Below are positions 34,549 through 43,093 of a stretch of 64,000 nt of DNA, piece after piece. A program made the position numbers and the translations under genes. The notes beneath the pieces were generated by a model. That model was not told the DNA's origin. It saw only the letters and a program-made list of their open reading frames with translations, and ran no database searches. Numbering within the stretch: position 1 is the first letter of the stretch; every line of letters begins with the position of its first letter. Source of the DNA: CG2-30-51-40 sp041753575 (GTDB lineage Bacteria > Desulfobacterota > DSM-4660 > Desulfatiglandales > Desulfatiglandaceae); assembly GCA_041753575.1 (NCBI GenBank), contig JBGSUA010000155.1, positions 1 to 64,000 of the forward strand. Direction: 5' to 3'.

Positions 34549-35250
34549 TCATAATACCAGATACTTCTTTATGACCTCTTCATCCCTCCATATATCGGCC
34601 ATGGCGCCTGAGTGCACCACCCGGCCTTTTTCCAGGATATATCCCCGATCGCTTACCCTTTTACAGAACTTCAGGTTCTGATCCGCCAGAAGGATGGTCA
34701 TGCTCTGCGCTCTTATTGTCTGTATGACCTCTGTCAGGTTTTTTACGATCAGGGGCGCGAGGCCCTCGGAAGGCTCATCCATAAGTATCAGCTCAGGGTT
34801 TGCCATGAGGGCCCTCCCGAGGCTCAGCATCTTTTTTTCTCCGCCTGAAAGATTAAGCCCCTTCTGTCTCTTCCTTGCCCGTAGTACCGGGAAAAGCTCC
34901 TCCACCCTCTCTTTATTCCAGTATCCCTGACGCTTTGAAAGCCTGGCTGCGATCTCAAGGTTTTCCTCGCAGGTAAGGTCCGGGAATATTCTGAGATCAT
35001 CGGGCATATAGGCTATGCCGAGCCAAGAGACGGCATAGGCTGGCTTTCCCACAATCTCCACGTCTTTGAAAATGATTGATCCTCTTCGAGGGGGGGTAAG
35101 GCCCATTATTGAGCGCAGAGTTGTTGTCTTGCCTACTCCATTTCTGCCTAGAAGCCCCACCGCCTCGCCCTTGTCCACGTCAAAGGATACATCCTGAAGT
35201 ATGTGGGATCCTCCGTAGTAAGTGTTTATGGATGTCGCCTTCAGGATCAT
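34549..35250 (-). CDS. livF: Branched-chain-type ABC transporter ATPase LivF
   Basis: 233 residues, typical LivF. Walker A GLLGRNGVGKTTTLRSIMG (about 33-51), signature LNLSGGEKKMLSLGRALMAN near 135, Walker B LILMDEPSEGLAP near 157 with the EPSEGLAP form characteristic of LivF, then LLADQNLKFCKRVSDR as H-loop region, where Gln replaces the usual switch His as in many LivF proteins. With LivG it drives the LivHM permease. Last gene of the liv operon; the start overlaps the livG stop by four bases. Confidence 0.95.
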   Translation of the reverse strand: MILKATSINTYYGGSHILQDVSFDVDKGEAVGLLGRNGVGKTTTLRSIMGLTPPRRGSIIFKDVEIVGKPAYAVSWLGIAYMPDDLRIFPDLTCEENLEIAARLSKRQGYWNKERVEELFPVLRARKRQKGLNLSGGEKKMLSLGRALMANPELILMDEPSEGLAPLIVKNLTEVIQTIRAQSMTILLADQNLKFCKRVSDRGYILEKGRVVHSGAMADIWRDEEVIKKYLVL

Positions 35251-36008
35251 TCTTCCACCTCATCGCCGAGGTACACTTCTCTGACCTTGCTGCTCGATCG
35301 TATATCATCTTTTGTTCCGTCAGCTATGATATCGCCGTGATGCAGGACTATAATCCTGTCTGAAAGAGAGAATACCACGTCCATGTCGTGTTCCACTATT
35401 ACAAAGGTAGTCTTGCCCTCCGTGGAGATCCTCTTTATGCCTTCCAGGATCTTGATGCGCTCAACCGGATTCATCCCGGCCGTCGGCTCATCGAGAAACA
35501 ACAGTCTTGGTCTTGCGCCGAGTGCTATGCCGATCTCAAGAAGTCTTTGATCTCCGTGCGAAAGGGCGTTGGCCTTAGAATCGGCCGCATGGGAGAGCCC
35601 GACCCGGCTCAGGATGGCCCCAGCCTCCTCTCTGGCTACCGTCTCACCGCGCAAAGGACTCAGAAGCCTCGCAGCCCTTCCATGGGCAGCCAGCACGGGA
35701 ATTTCGATGTTTTCGAAGGCCGTGAGTTCGGGAAATACGTTTACCACCTGGAAAGATCGGCAGAGCCCCATCTTGACCCTCCTGTGGATGGGAAGACGCG
35801 TGATCTGTTGTCCCAGGAAAAATATATCACCCGAATCAGGCGCGATTAGGCCGGATAGCATGTTTATCAGTGTGGACTTGCCGGCGCCGTTGGGGCCTAT
35901 AACTGAGGTTATGACACCCTCCTCTAAGGCCAGATCAAGTCCGTTTGCGACAAGCACCCTGCCGAATGCCTTTCTTAACGCTCGTGTTTCAAGAATAAGG
36001 CGGCTCAA
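35247..36008 (-). CDS. livG: Branched-chain-type ABC transporter ATPase LivG
   Basis: 253 residues. Walker A VIGPNGAGKSTLINMLSGL (about 36-54), the LivG-specific Q-loop region LCRSFQVVNVFPELTAFEN near 83, signature ALSHGDQRLLEIGIALGARP near 147 and Walker B LLFLDEPTAGMNPVE near 167, then switch His in VIVEHDMDVVFSLSDR. The LSHGDQR signature and EPTAGMNP are hallmarks of LivG. Overlaps livM upstream and livF downstream by four bases each. Confidence 0.95.
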   Translation of the reverse strand: MSRLILETRALRKAFGRVLVANGLDLALEEGVITSVIGPNGAGKSTLINMLSGLIAPDSGDIFFLGQQITRLPIHRRVKMGLCRSFQVVNVFPELTAFENIEIPVLAAHGRAARLLSPLRGETVAREEAGAILSRVGLSHAADSKANALSHGDQRLLEIGIALGARPRLLFLDEPTAGMNPVERIKILEGIKRISTEGKTTFVIVEHDMDVVFSLSDRIIVLHHGDIIADGTKDDIRSSSKVREVYLGDEVEE

Positions 36009-36985
36009 GCGGGCAATCCTTCATTTTGTGCCGCCGGGCGGCTCTTGAATCCGAGAGTCGCGGCTATGGAACCTACTATCCCGCCTCTAAAACCCATTAT
36101 GATAATCAGGAGGATAATCCCGAACCACAGCATCCAGTTCTGGGTGAACCGCTCTATGATCTCCCGCAGAACTATATAGATAAGGCTCCCGGCTACGGGC
36201 CCGAGGAATGTCTGGATACCGCCGATGAGGCTCACGAGCACCGGTTCTGCTGAGTGGGTCCAGTGGGCCGAAAAAGGTGTGGTATTGCTGTTGAGAAATG
36301 TCCCGAGCGCGCCCGCCAGCCCCGCGAAGCCTCCTGATATCACAAAGGCGGCGAGACGATAGTTTTTAAGCGATATCCCCGCAAACTCAATCCTCTTATC
36401 GTTTTCCCTGATCCCCGAAAGGATAAGCCCGAGAGGGGACTGCCTTATGGCATATACCAGCCCGACGGAGATCAAAAAGAAGGCCAGTACCAGAAAATAA
36501 TAATGGGCCGGCTTTGCAAGGGGAATTGATATGAGCCACAGGGATATCGGCGCGCGCGCAATGCCCACAAGGCCGTCATCTCCCCCTGTTATCTCCCTCA
36601 GGTTCCATATCAGAGAAAAGACCATCATCCCGAAGGCCAGGGTCAGCATGGCAAAGTATATCTCGGTATGTCTTACGCAAAAAAAACCGATTATCACTGA
36701 AAGTACTATTGCGAGCACGATCCCAGCGGCGATACAGAGCACAGGGTGCCTGTGAACGTGAATAAAGAAAAGCGCTGCTCCATAAGAGCCTCCCGCGTAA
36801 AACGCAGCGTGCCCAAAGGACAGGAGCCCGGTCCGGCCTAGAAGGAGATTGTATCCGAGGGCGAAGATTGCCAGTATCATAACCCTCATGGTTATATAGA
36901 CCGTAAACCGGCTTCCCAGTATCCCCACAAGCACCAGAACTGCCAGGAGCAGGCAAGCTAGAATCGGTAATGCATAACGGCGCAT
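36005..36985 (-). CDS. livM: Branched-chain-type ABC transporter permease LivM
   Basis: 326 residues with about eight to ten hydrophobic segments. The family block YNLLLGRTGLLSFGHAAFYA (about 45-64) is clear, as is GLILSGIRENDKRIEFAGIS near 195, the cytoplasmic EAA-like loop that contacts the ATPase. It forms the inner-membrane channel with LivH. It directly abuts the livH stop (no gap). C-terminal tail of about 25 polar residues. Confidence 0.94.
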   Translation of the reverse strand: MRRYALPILACLLLAVLVLVGILGSRFTVYITMRVMILAIFALGYNLLLGRTGLLSFGHAAFYAGGSYGAALFFIHVHRHPVLCIAAGIVLAIVLSVIIGFFCVRHTEIYFAMLTLAFGMMVFSLIWNLREITGGDDGLVGIARAPISLWLISIPLAKPAHYYFLVLAFFLISVGLVYAIRQSPLGLILSGIRENDKRIEFAGISLKNYRLAAFVISGGFAGLAGALGTFLNSNTTPFSAHWTHSAEPVLVSLIGGIQTFLGPVAGSLIYIVLREIIERFTQNWMLWFGIILLIIIMGFRGGIVGSIAATLGFKSRPAAQNEGLPA

Positions 36986-37855
36986 CTATTTTGCCTCCCC
37001 GAAGAATCCCTGTGGCCTCCACAAGAGCACCGCAGCCATCAGGATAAAGGTGAGAAACATATCGAATGTCGGGATGAAGCGCGTCCCGAATGATGAAAGA
37101 AGACCTATGATCAAGGCGCCGAAAAAGGCCCCCTTAAGGCTTCCAAGCCCTCCGATTACCGCTACCACAAAGGCGTCAATGATTATCGCCTCACCCATTC
37201 CAGGGGTAAGTAGTCCCACATAGGGAACCGCAAGACCTCCTCCCAAGGCCCCAAGCCAGGTCCCTATGACAAAAACCGCCGTAAAAAGGGCCGGCACCCT
37301 TGCTCCCAGGGCTGCCGCCATGTCTCTGTCCGACGAAGATGCCCTTATGATCTTTCCCCACCATGTCTTCTCAAGAAAGGCCCACATGGCAATGGCCACA
37401 AAAGGTCCCACGGCGATTATAAAAAGACTGTAGGTGGGAAAGTTACGGCCAAGTATGGAAATAGATCCTGAAAGGCCGGGAACGCTCGGGGAGCCAAGAG
37501 AACCTGCTCCCCAGAGAATCTTGACCGCGTCATCGAATATAAGCACAAAGGCGAACGTGAGCAGGAGCTGGTATGGAAGCGCCAGATGATAGACGTGACG
37601 CAGGAAAAATCTCTCTATGACAAATCCGACCGCGCATACGACAAGCGGCCCTATAATCAGCCCCAGCCAGAAATTCTCCCCCATGCGTCCAAGTATCCAG
37701 TAGCACAGATACGCGCCCAGCATATAGAATGTGCCGTGGGCGAAGTTAAGTACCTTTAACACCCCGAAAATCAGGGTGAGTCCGCTTGCCACCAGCCATA
37801 TAAACATTCCTATGGAAAGTCCTGCAAGGCAGACATGGACTATGGATTGAAGCAT
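36986..37855 (-). CDS. livH: Branched-chain-type ABC transporter permease LivH
   Basis: 289 residues from the ATG at 37855; AAAGGA eight bases upstream fixes this start, and longer in-frame starts would run into the livK gene. Seven to eight membrane segments; the family block GLTLIFGVLKVLNFAHGTFY is at about 25-44 and the ATPase-contact loop IIRASSSDRDMAAALGARVP near 150. Partner of LivM. A partial terminator hairpin lies between livK and this gene, which would let the binding protein be made in excess. Confidence 0.94.
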   Translation of the reverse strand: MLQSIVHVCLAGLSIGMFIWLVASGLTLIFGVLKVLNFAHGTFYMLGAYLCYWILGRMGENFWLGLIIGPLVVCAVGFVIERFFLRHVYHLALPYQLLLTFAFVLIFDDAVKILWGAGSLGSPSVPGLSGSISILGRNFPTYSLFIIAVGPFVAIAMWAFLEKTWWGKIIRASSSDRDMAAALGARVPALFTAVFVIGTWLGALGGGLAVPYVGLLTPGMGEAIIIDAFVVAVIGGLGSLKGAFFGALIIGLLSSFGTRFIPTFDMFLTFILMAAVLLWRPQGFFGEAK

Positions 37856-37874
37856 ATCCGGCGGTCCTTTTGGG

Positions 37875-37906
37875 AAAAAGGCCCCGGCTTGCAAAAGCCG
37901 AGGCCT
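37875..37906 (-). terminator. Intercistronic partial terminator between livK and livH
   Basis: On the minus strand AGGCCTCGGCTT (37906-37895) pairs with AAGCCGGGGCCT (37890-37879), one mismatch, loop TTGC, followed by TTTTT (37879-37875). This is the arrangement of an intrinsic terminator placed after a binding-protein gene, as in many ABC operons, where it lowers but does not stop transcription of the permease genes. Confidence 0.65.
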
Positions 37907-37919
37907 AACGCGTGTCTTA

Positions 37920-39203
37920 TCAGAAAGGAGGCTTTGTTCCGGCTCCCTCGAAAGGAGGCCTGTTGAAGCATTCCTTCGCTCGGACCATGACCTGTTTGCC
38001 CATGACCTTGAAGGGATACGCGGCATCGGTCTTGGTGAGTCCCCAGGGGACATCATACATGGCCTGATGGTCTTCCTTCCTGAAGACCCTTTTACCGGCC
38101 GGGGTATCAATCTCCATGCCTTCCAGGGCTTGTATTACTTTTGCGGTATCCTTGGAGCCTGTCGCCTCAATTGCCTTTTTGAGGGCAAAAAGTGTCGAGT
38201 AGCCGGTTTCCGAGACGTAAGCCGGGAAGTGATTCCACCTGCTCTTGAACGCGGCGACCCATGCCCTGTTTTTATTGTCGGCGGGATAGAGGAAGAAGTA
38301 TCTTCCCGATATCCAGATGTTCTCCGGCATCTCCTGCCCGAGACCTTCCAGTGCATCCATGGCAGCTCCCACAGGAAACATCACGTGTTTTATCTTCTGA
38401 AAGAGACCTGCCTGGTTGGCCTGTTTGACAAGGGTTATGAGTTCTCCGGCCCATTCCGTTGAATAGAGACCGTCAGGGGCCGCATCCATTATGGTATTTA
38501 TGTGGGGTCTGAAATCGGTTGTCCCGAAGGGCGCCCATGATTCCGCCGTAAAGGAGGCGTCTTTCTTCAGTTTGCCAAGTGTTTCCTTGAACATGTTCCA
38601 GCAGGTATAGCCGTATTCGTACTTCGGGCTTATAGTGGCCCAGGTCTTGGCCGGAAGATCTTTGGCGACAAAGGCTGCCGCGTTTCCGTCCTGATATGTC
38701 GGGGTGCAGATGCGGAAAACCTGTTTGATACCGTTTTTAAATACCTGCTGCTCCGTGAGCTTTTCGGTCGCGGCGTGAGTCACCATAAGAATGCGGTCAA
38801 GCTCCGCCATAACTGGTGCGAGCGCCAGGGCCTGGCCCGATGAATCAATTCCTCCAAGGAAATCCGCCCCCCAGCTATCCACGAAGTAGCGGGCGTTCTT
38901 GATGGCCTCATCCGCCTTCAGGGTTGAATCCCGGAATTCAACTTCCACCTTCGCTCCCGCGATTCCTTTATCGGCGTTAAGCTCATCCACCGCCATCTGA
39001 ACACCCATCTTGTGGAATTCTCCATATCCGGCAAGCGCTCCGGACATGATGGCCTGATAGCCCAGCTTGATGGGGCCTTTTATCGTTGGCGTAGCGGCCC
39101 AAAGGCCCGTAGGCTTAAAAACTCCGGCCCCAAGAGAAGCCGCCGCCGCAGTAAGCAGCCCTGCTTTAACAAACTCCCTTCTGGTGATACCCCTTTTCTC
39201 CAT
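37920..39203 (-). CDS. livK: Branched-chain-type ABC transporter substrate-binding protein
   Basis: 427 residues. The start at 39203 is chosen because GGAGG (39214-39210) lies six bases before it; the ATG at 39209 directly touches the Shine-Dalgarno sequence. A twin-arginine signal (TRREFVKAGLLTAAAASLG, residues 7-25) suggests Tat export, less common for this family. The mature protein is a type I periplasmic binding protein (Peripla_BP_6): IKLGYQAIMSGALAGYGEFH, FLGGIDSSGQALALAPVMAE, ATISPKYEYGYTCWNMFKET. Substrates of this family include branched-chain amino acids, amides and aromatic acids; the neighbouring aromatic-degradation genes favour an aromatic or alicyclic acid, an inference only. 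Confidence 0.92.
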   Translation of the reverse strand: MEKRGITRREFVKAGLLTAAAASLGAGVFKPTGLWAATPTIKGPIKLGYQAIMSGALAGYGEFHKMGVQMAVDELNADKGIAGAKVEVEFRDSTLKADEAIKNARYFVDSWGADFLGGIDSSGQALALAPVMAELDRILMVTHAATEKLTEQQVFKNGIKQVFRICTPTYQDGNAAAFVAKDLPAKTWATISPKYEYGYTCWNMFKETLGKLKKDASFTAESWAPFGTTDFRPHINTIMDAAPDGLYSTEWAGELITLVKQANQAGLFQKIKHVMFPVGAAMDALEGLGQEMPENIWISGRYFFLYPADNKNRAWVAAFKSRWNHFPAYVSETGYSTLFALKKAIEATGSKDTAKVIQALEGMEIDTPAGKRVFRKEDHQAMYDVPWGLTKTDAAYPFKVMGKQVMVRAKECFNRPPFEGAGTKPPF

Positions 39204-39287
39204 AATCATCCTCCGGAAATTAGATTGACATTATTGGGCCGCCTCTTGAGGCCGCCTCTACAAGCCGTCCCTGCCACTTCAAAACTG

Positions 39288-39317
39288 AGGATATCAGGGG
39301 ATGGTTTATCGTGTCAA
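39288..39317 (-). promoter_or_regulatory. Candidate promoter of the liv operon
   Basis: On the minus strand TTGACA (39317-39312) and TATCCT (39293-39288, four of six matches) are 18 bp apart, about 85 nt before livK. The divergent gap 39204-39555 otherwise holds no gene; on the plus strand only CAGGAGG before 39556 is clear. Confidence 0.45.
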
Positions 39318-39555
39318 CAGAGCCGTAAGAAAAAAGCCTGCCGAAATGGAGAATCTCTTCCGATTGCGCTCTCAGAGATCATATTGAACTGGGCGGGCAT
39401 AATTTGCTATAAGGGAAAAAGATGTGCGGAGGAGACGGATTGTTGATATGAAAATGTCTTCAGCATGCCGATCATTTTCATTTTTTGTTGTTTCCCAGGG
39501 GCATGCGGGTTATTGAAGAATCGGATACTCCATATTTTTATTTCAGGAGGCGGTT

Positions 39556-40782
39556 ATGTCGGCTGAAAGCGGCGGTTCAGTTCTTATCCTTGCTACCATG
39601 GATACAAAGGGCGATGAGGCGTTATATCTATCGGAGTGCGTAAAAGAGCTAGGCCTTGAGGCTTTGATAATGGACCCAGGTATCAGGGGAAATCCTGATT
39701 TCCCCGTCTATGTCTCCAGGCACAAGGTCGCATCGCGCGGCGGAACGACTCTTTCAGATGTCCAGATGATTCCGCACGAGGGCAAGGCCCTGAATGCAAT
39801 GATTGTCGGAGCGATAAGTATCGCGCGAGAGCTTTACGAGCAGGGGAGGATCAATGGCATTGTCGCCCTGGGAGGCTCAATGGGCACCACTCTGGGAAGC
39901 GCGGTTATGAGGGATCTGCCATTCGGGTTTCCAAAGGTGATGATCTCCACAATGGCTTCCAGAAATACAAGGTCTTTCGTGGGAACCAGAGATATAGTCA
40001 TGCTTCATTCCGTATGCGATCTTGCCGGTCTTAATCGTATGACCAGAAGGGTCATTTCAAACGGTGCAGGCGCCATTGCCGGGATGGTGAATGCCGGAGC
40101 CAAGATCCGGCAGGAGAGAGGAAAACTGCGTCAGGTCGCGCTTTCAACGCTTGGAACCACTGAGACCTGCGCGGCATGGCTGAGGGAAGCTCTGACTGCG
40201 GACGGCTTCGAGGTAGTCACATTCCATACCAACGGCTCAGGCGGACAGGCCATGGACGAGATGATAGAGGAAGGCGAGTTTGACTTCGTAATTGATTTAT
40301 CCCTCCATGAGATAGCGGATCATCGCTATGGGGGTGATTATGACTCCGGAGCCCTGCGCGGTGTCGCGGCGCTCAGAAAGGGCATACCCACAATCCTTGT
40401 GCCGGGAAATATGGATTTTCTTGTAACAGGCCCCCTTGCCGACGCGCAGAGAAGATTTCCATCGAGGAGGTACCACTCCCATAACGAGGCTATTACGGTA
40501 GCAGAGACAAGCCCTCTCGAGATGGAGGAGCTTGGAGGCAGCCTGGCCGAACTCTCTGAAATGGCTTGCGGGCCGGCTTTAATCCTGGTGCCGTCGCACG
40601 GTTTTTCCGCCTTCAGCGACAAGAAAGGACCTTTATATAATCCCGCCAATACGGAAAGATTTATAAAAGGCCTTAAGGATAAGTTAAAAAGCGATAGCAT
40701 ACTGAAGATACTTCCATGCCACATAAACGATAAGGATTTTTATGTCAATATGTTAAAATGCGTTAGAGCTATGCTGAACTGA
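39556..40782 (+). CDS. UPF0261 / Tm-1-like ATP-binding domain protein
   Basis: 408 residues. It begins SVLILATMDTKGDEALYLSE, the family signature, and continues with GIVALGGSMGTTLGSAVMRD near 100 and ISTMASRNTRSFVGTRDI near 137. Members have two Rossmann-like domains and bind nucleotide; the plant Tm-1 protein is a relative that inhibits a viral replicase, but the bacterial role is undefined. AGGAGG precedes the ATG with six bases spacing. It lies divergently from livK and upstream of the SDR and had-oah-dch genes; UPF0261 genes are commonly seen in catabolic clusters. Cytosolic, no signal peptide. Confidence 0.88.
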   Translation: MSAESGGSVLILATMDTKGDEALYLSECVKELGLEALIMDPGIRGNPDFPVYVSRHKVASRGGTTLSDVQMIPHEGKALNAMIVGAISIARELYEQGRINGIVALGGSMGTTLGSAVMRDLPFGFPKVMISTMASRNTRSFVGTRDIVMLHSVCDLAGLNRMTRRVISNGAGAIAGMVNAGAKIRQERGKLRQVALSTLGTTETCAAWLREALTADGFEVVTFHTNGSGGQAMDEMIEEGEFDFVIDLSLHEIADHRYGGDYDSGALRGVAALRKGIPTILVPGNMDFLVTGPLADAQRRFPSRRYHSHNEAITVAETSPLEMEELGGSLAELSEMACGPALILVPSHGFSAFSDKKGPLYNPANTERFIKGLKDKLKSDSILKILPCHINDKDFYVNMLKCVRAMLN

Positions 40783-40854
40783 ATAGCTATCTTTAACGGA
40801 GTGTATCCGCTGGAAGATATGTAGAGTCTTGTGCAATACTTCACAAAGTTTTTC

Positions 40855-40883
40855 TTGACACCGCTATATCATTCCCGTAGATT
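40855..40883 (+). promoter_or_regulatory. Candidate promoter before the SDR/had-oah-dch genes
   Basis: TTGACA at 40855-40860 and TAGATT at 40878-40883 (four of six matches) are 17 bp apart. The predicted transcription start is close to 40890, immediately before the ACTACATT palindrome, an arrangement typical for a repressor-controlled promoter. Confidence 0.5.
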
Positions 40884-40892
40884 TGCTGTATA

Positions 40893-40916
40893 ACTACATT
40901 ATAATCACAATGTAGT
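40893..40916. promoter_or_regulatory. 24-bp operator-like palindrome ACTACATT-N8-AATGTAGT
   Basis: Two perfect 8-bp arms separated by ATAATCAC lie 140 nt upstream of the SDR gene and just downstream of a candidate promoter. The AT-rich arms and lack of a T-tract argue against a terminator. Size and symmetry suit a dimeric HTH regulator. The remaining part of the 274-nt gap holds a 44-codon open frame (40926-41060) without a convincing start. Confidence 0.6.
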
Positions 40917-41056
40917 CATTGAGGCAGCCGTGCGGACCTCGAACAATCCCTGAGTGCGGGTGTAGCTAGACCTGATCTGATACTACGGGAGATGGGGCGC
41001 GAAGAAGCAGATGGACTTTTTTCAATGCTGTCAAGGTTTAGCAGGGGAGGGATAAT

Positions 41057-41809
41057 ATGAAACTGAAAGACAAGATAGCTCTGGTTACCGGGAGCAGCCG
41101 CGGCGTAGGCAGATCTATTGCCCTCGCCTATGCCAAAGAGGGGGCTAAAGTAATCGTCAATTACACTTCCAGTGAAAAAGCGGCACTTGAAGTGGTTGAT
41201 TCCATCCGTTCCATTGGAAGCGATGCGATCGCGGTCAAAGCGGATGTGGCAAAAAAGGAAGACGTTGACCGCATATTCTCCGCTTGCAAGGAAAAATTTG
41301 GAAGGCTTGATATCCTGGTCAATAACGCTGGTTTTACAAGGCCGGCCATGATGCTCAAGATGACCGAAGGGCAGTGGGACGAGGTCGTTGATATACACCT
41401 CAAGGGCGCATTTATGTGCTCACAGGCAGCCGGCAACATTATGAAAGATCAGGGCAACGGAAAGATCATAAACGTGACATCGGTTGCGGGCCTAGTGGGA
41501 ACCGTGGGGCAGATCAACTACAGCGCGGCAAAGGGCGGTGTAATAAGCATGACCAAATCCATTGCCAGGGAACTCGCGAGATACAATGTCTGCGCCAATG
41601 TGATTTCACTGGGAATCGTGGCAACGGATATGACCGAGAAGATCAGAAGCGATGAGAAACTTAGAGAGATCTACATGAACCGGATACTTCTCAGACGCTT
41701 CGCTGAGGCCAAGGACATAGCCCCGGCTTTTGTCTTTCTCGCCTCTGATGACGCCGACTACATTACAGGTCAGCTCCTGTGCGTGGACGGCGGCTACGGG
41801 ATGATATAA
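41057..41809 (+). CDS. Short-chain dehydrogenase/reductase, FabG-like
   Basis: 250 residues. NAD(P)-binding VTGSSRGVGRSIALAYAKEG (about 10-29), NNAG at about 89, catalytic Ser in INVTSVAGLVG near 141 and Tyr-Lys in INYSAAKGGVISMTKS near 154, C-terminal GQLLCVDGGYGM. This is the classical SDR fold of FabG-type 3-oxoacyl reductases and 3-hydroxyacyl-CoA dehydrogenases. GGGGAGGG precedes the ATG. Being directly upstream of had-oah-dch, it might oxidise the 3-hydroxypimelyl-CoA released by ring cleavage, but that is inference; a biosynthetic FabG role cannot be excluded. Confidence 0.88.
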   Translation: MKLKDKIALVTGSSRGVGRSIALAYAKEGAKVIVNYTSSEKAALEVVDSIRSIGSDAIAVKADVAKKEDVDRIFSACKEKFGRLDILVNNAGFTRPAMMLKMTEGQWDEVVDIHLKGAFMCSQAAGNIMKDQGNGKIINVTSVAGLVGTVGQINYSAAKGGVISMTKSIARELARYNVCANVISLGIVATDMTEKIRSDEKLREIYMNRILLRRFAEAKDIAPAFVFLASDDADYITGQLLCVDGGYGMI

Positions 41810-41900
41810 GTCCGACCGGCGCAAGGATCATTGTAGGTTCTTCAGGCGCGTGGTTCGCAAATTGTGAACAAGATGAACATGTAACATAAGGAGGAATACG

Positions 41901-43007
41901 ATGGCAGGAATACCGGATAAGATTCAGACATGGCAGATGGTCCAGCCCACGGTTTATAACAGGGAGACCAAGGAAACCATTCCCGGAAAGCTGGAGAGAA
42001 AAGAGATCCCCGTGCCTGAGCTTAAGGCGGGGGAGGTACTCGTTGAGGTGGCGGGCTGCGGTGTCTGCCACACGGACCTTGGCTATTTCTATGACGGTGT
42101 ACCGACCGTCTCAAAGCCGCCCCTGACCCTGGGACACGAGATCTCAGGGACCGTTGTGGCGGGTGATCCCAAATGGATCGGCAAGGAAGTAATAGTTCCG
42201 GCTGTCATGCCTTGCAGGCAGTGCATCCTTTGCAAGACCGGAAGGGGAAACAGATGTCTCGATCAGAAGATGCCTGGAAACAGCATCGGTCTTTACGGGG
42301 GGTTTTCAAGCCATATCCCTGTCCCGAGCATTGATCTTTGCGAGGTTAAGGGAAGAGGAAACATCCCGCTTTCCCATCTAGCGGTTGTGGCGGATGCCGC
42401 CACCACCCCGTATCAGGCGGCCAAGAGGGCCGATCTCCAACCCGGAGACAATGTGATAGTGATAGGCATCACAGGTGGAGTCGGCCAGTACGTGGGCCAG
42501 ACCGCCAAGGCCCTGGGCGCTAAGACAGTCATAGGGATCGCCCGCAACCAGGAGAAACTGGACAGGGCACTCAAGTTCGGGGCCGACTTTGTGATCAACT
42601 CCAAGGACAAGGATCTCAAGGCCGTGTCAACTGAGTTCAAGGATATCTGCAAGAAAAACGGCCTTCCCAACTTCGGGTGGAAGATCTTCGAAGTTACGGG
42701 CGCCAAGGGCGGCCAGGAAATCGCGCTGTCTCTTCTGGGATTCATCGGCAAGCTTATAGTAGTAGGCTTCGGGATGGGCAAGACAGAATATGCCTTCGGA
42801 CGGCTTATGGCCTTTGACGCTGAGATCATAGGGACCTGGGGCTGCCTGCCTGAATACTATCCCATTGTCCTTGATATGGTCTTGAAGGGGAAGATCAATA
42901 TCGAAAGTTTCGTGGAAGTTCGGCCCATGAGCAGCATCGCCTCTACATTCGCCGAGGCGCACAAGGTGCCGCCCATGAAAAGGATAGTGCTTAAACCCGA
43001 CTTCTGA
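41901..43007 (+). CDS. had: 6-hydroxycyclohex-1-ene-1-carbonyl-CoA dehydrogenase
   Basis: 368 residues, the same length as known Had (BamQ) enzymes. A zinc-containing medium-chain dehydrogenase: catalytic zinc region VAGCGVCHTDLGYFYDGVPT near 49-68, GHEISGTVV, structural zinc CRQCILCKTGRGNRC (about 99-113), and NAD-binding IGITGGVGQYVGQTAKALGA near 187. It oxidises 6-hydroxycyclohex-1-ene-1-carbonyl-CoA to the 6-oxo compound with NAD+, the middle step of the modified beta-oxidation after benzoyl-CoA reduction. Neighbours oah and dch supply the other two steps, which makes the assignment firm. AGGAGG lies before the ATG. Confidence 0.93.
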   Translation: MAGIPDKIQTWQMVQPTVYNRETKETIPGKLERKEIPVPELKAGEVLVEVAGCGVCHTDLGYFYDGVPTVSKPPLTLGHEISGTVVAGDPKWIGKEVIVPAVMPCRQCILCKTGRGNRCLDQKMPGNSIGLYGGFSSHIPVPSIDLCEVKGRGNIPLSHLAVVADAATTPYQAAKRADLQPGDNVIVIGITGGVGQYVGQTAKALGAKTVIGIARNQEKLDRALKFGADFVINSKDKDLKAVSTEFKDICKKNGLPNFGWKIFEVTGAKGGQEIALSLLGFIGKLIVVGFGMGKTEYAFGRLMAFDAEIIGTWGCLPEYYPIVLDMVLKGKINIESFVEVRPMSSIASTFAEAHKVPPMKRIVLKPDF

Positions 43008-43093
43008 TGCGTCAGGCGAATAACTGATAATGAAGCGCGAGGCGCAACAGCACCTCGCCCACAGACCCAATAAATGGAGGAGGAAACAAGATT

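Noticed and set aside
40916..41398. 161-codon frame antisense to the SDR gene
   Set aside because: It mirrors the SDR coding sequence, which has full catalytic motifs; no independent evidence.
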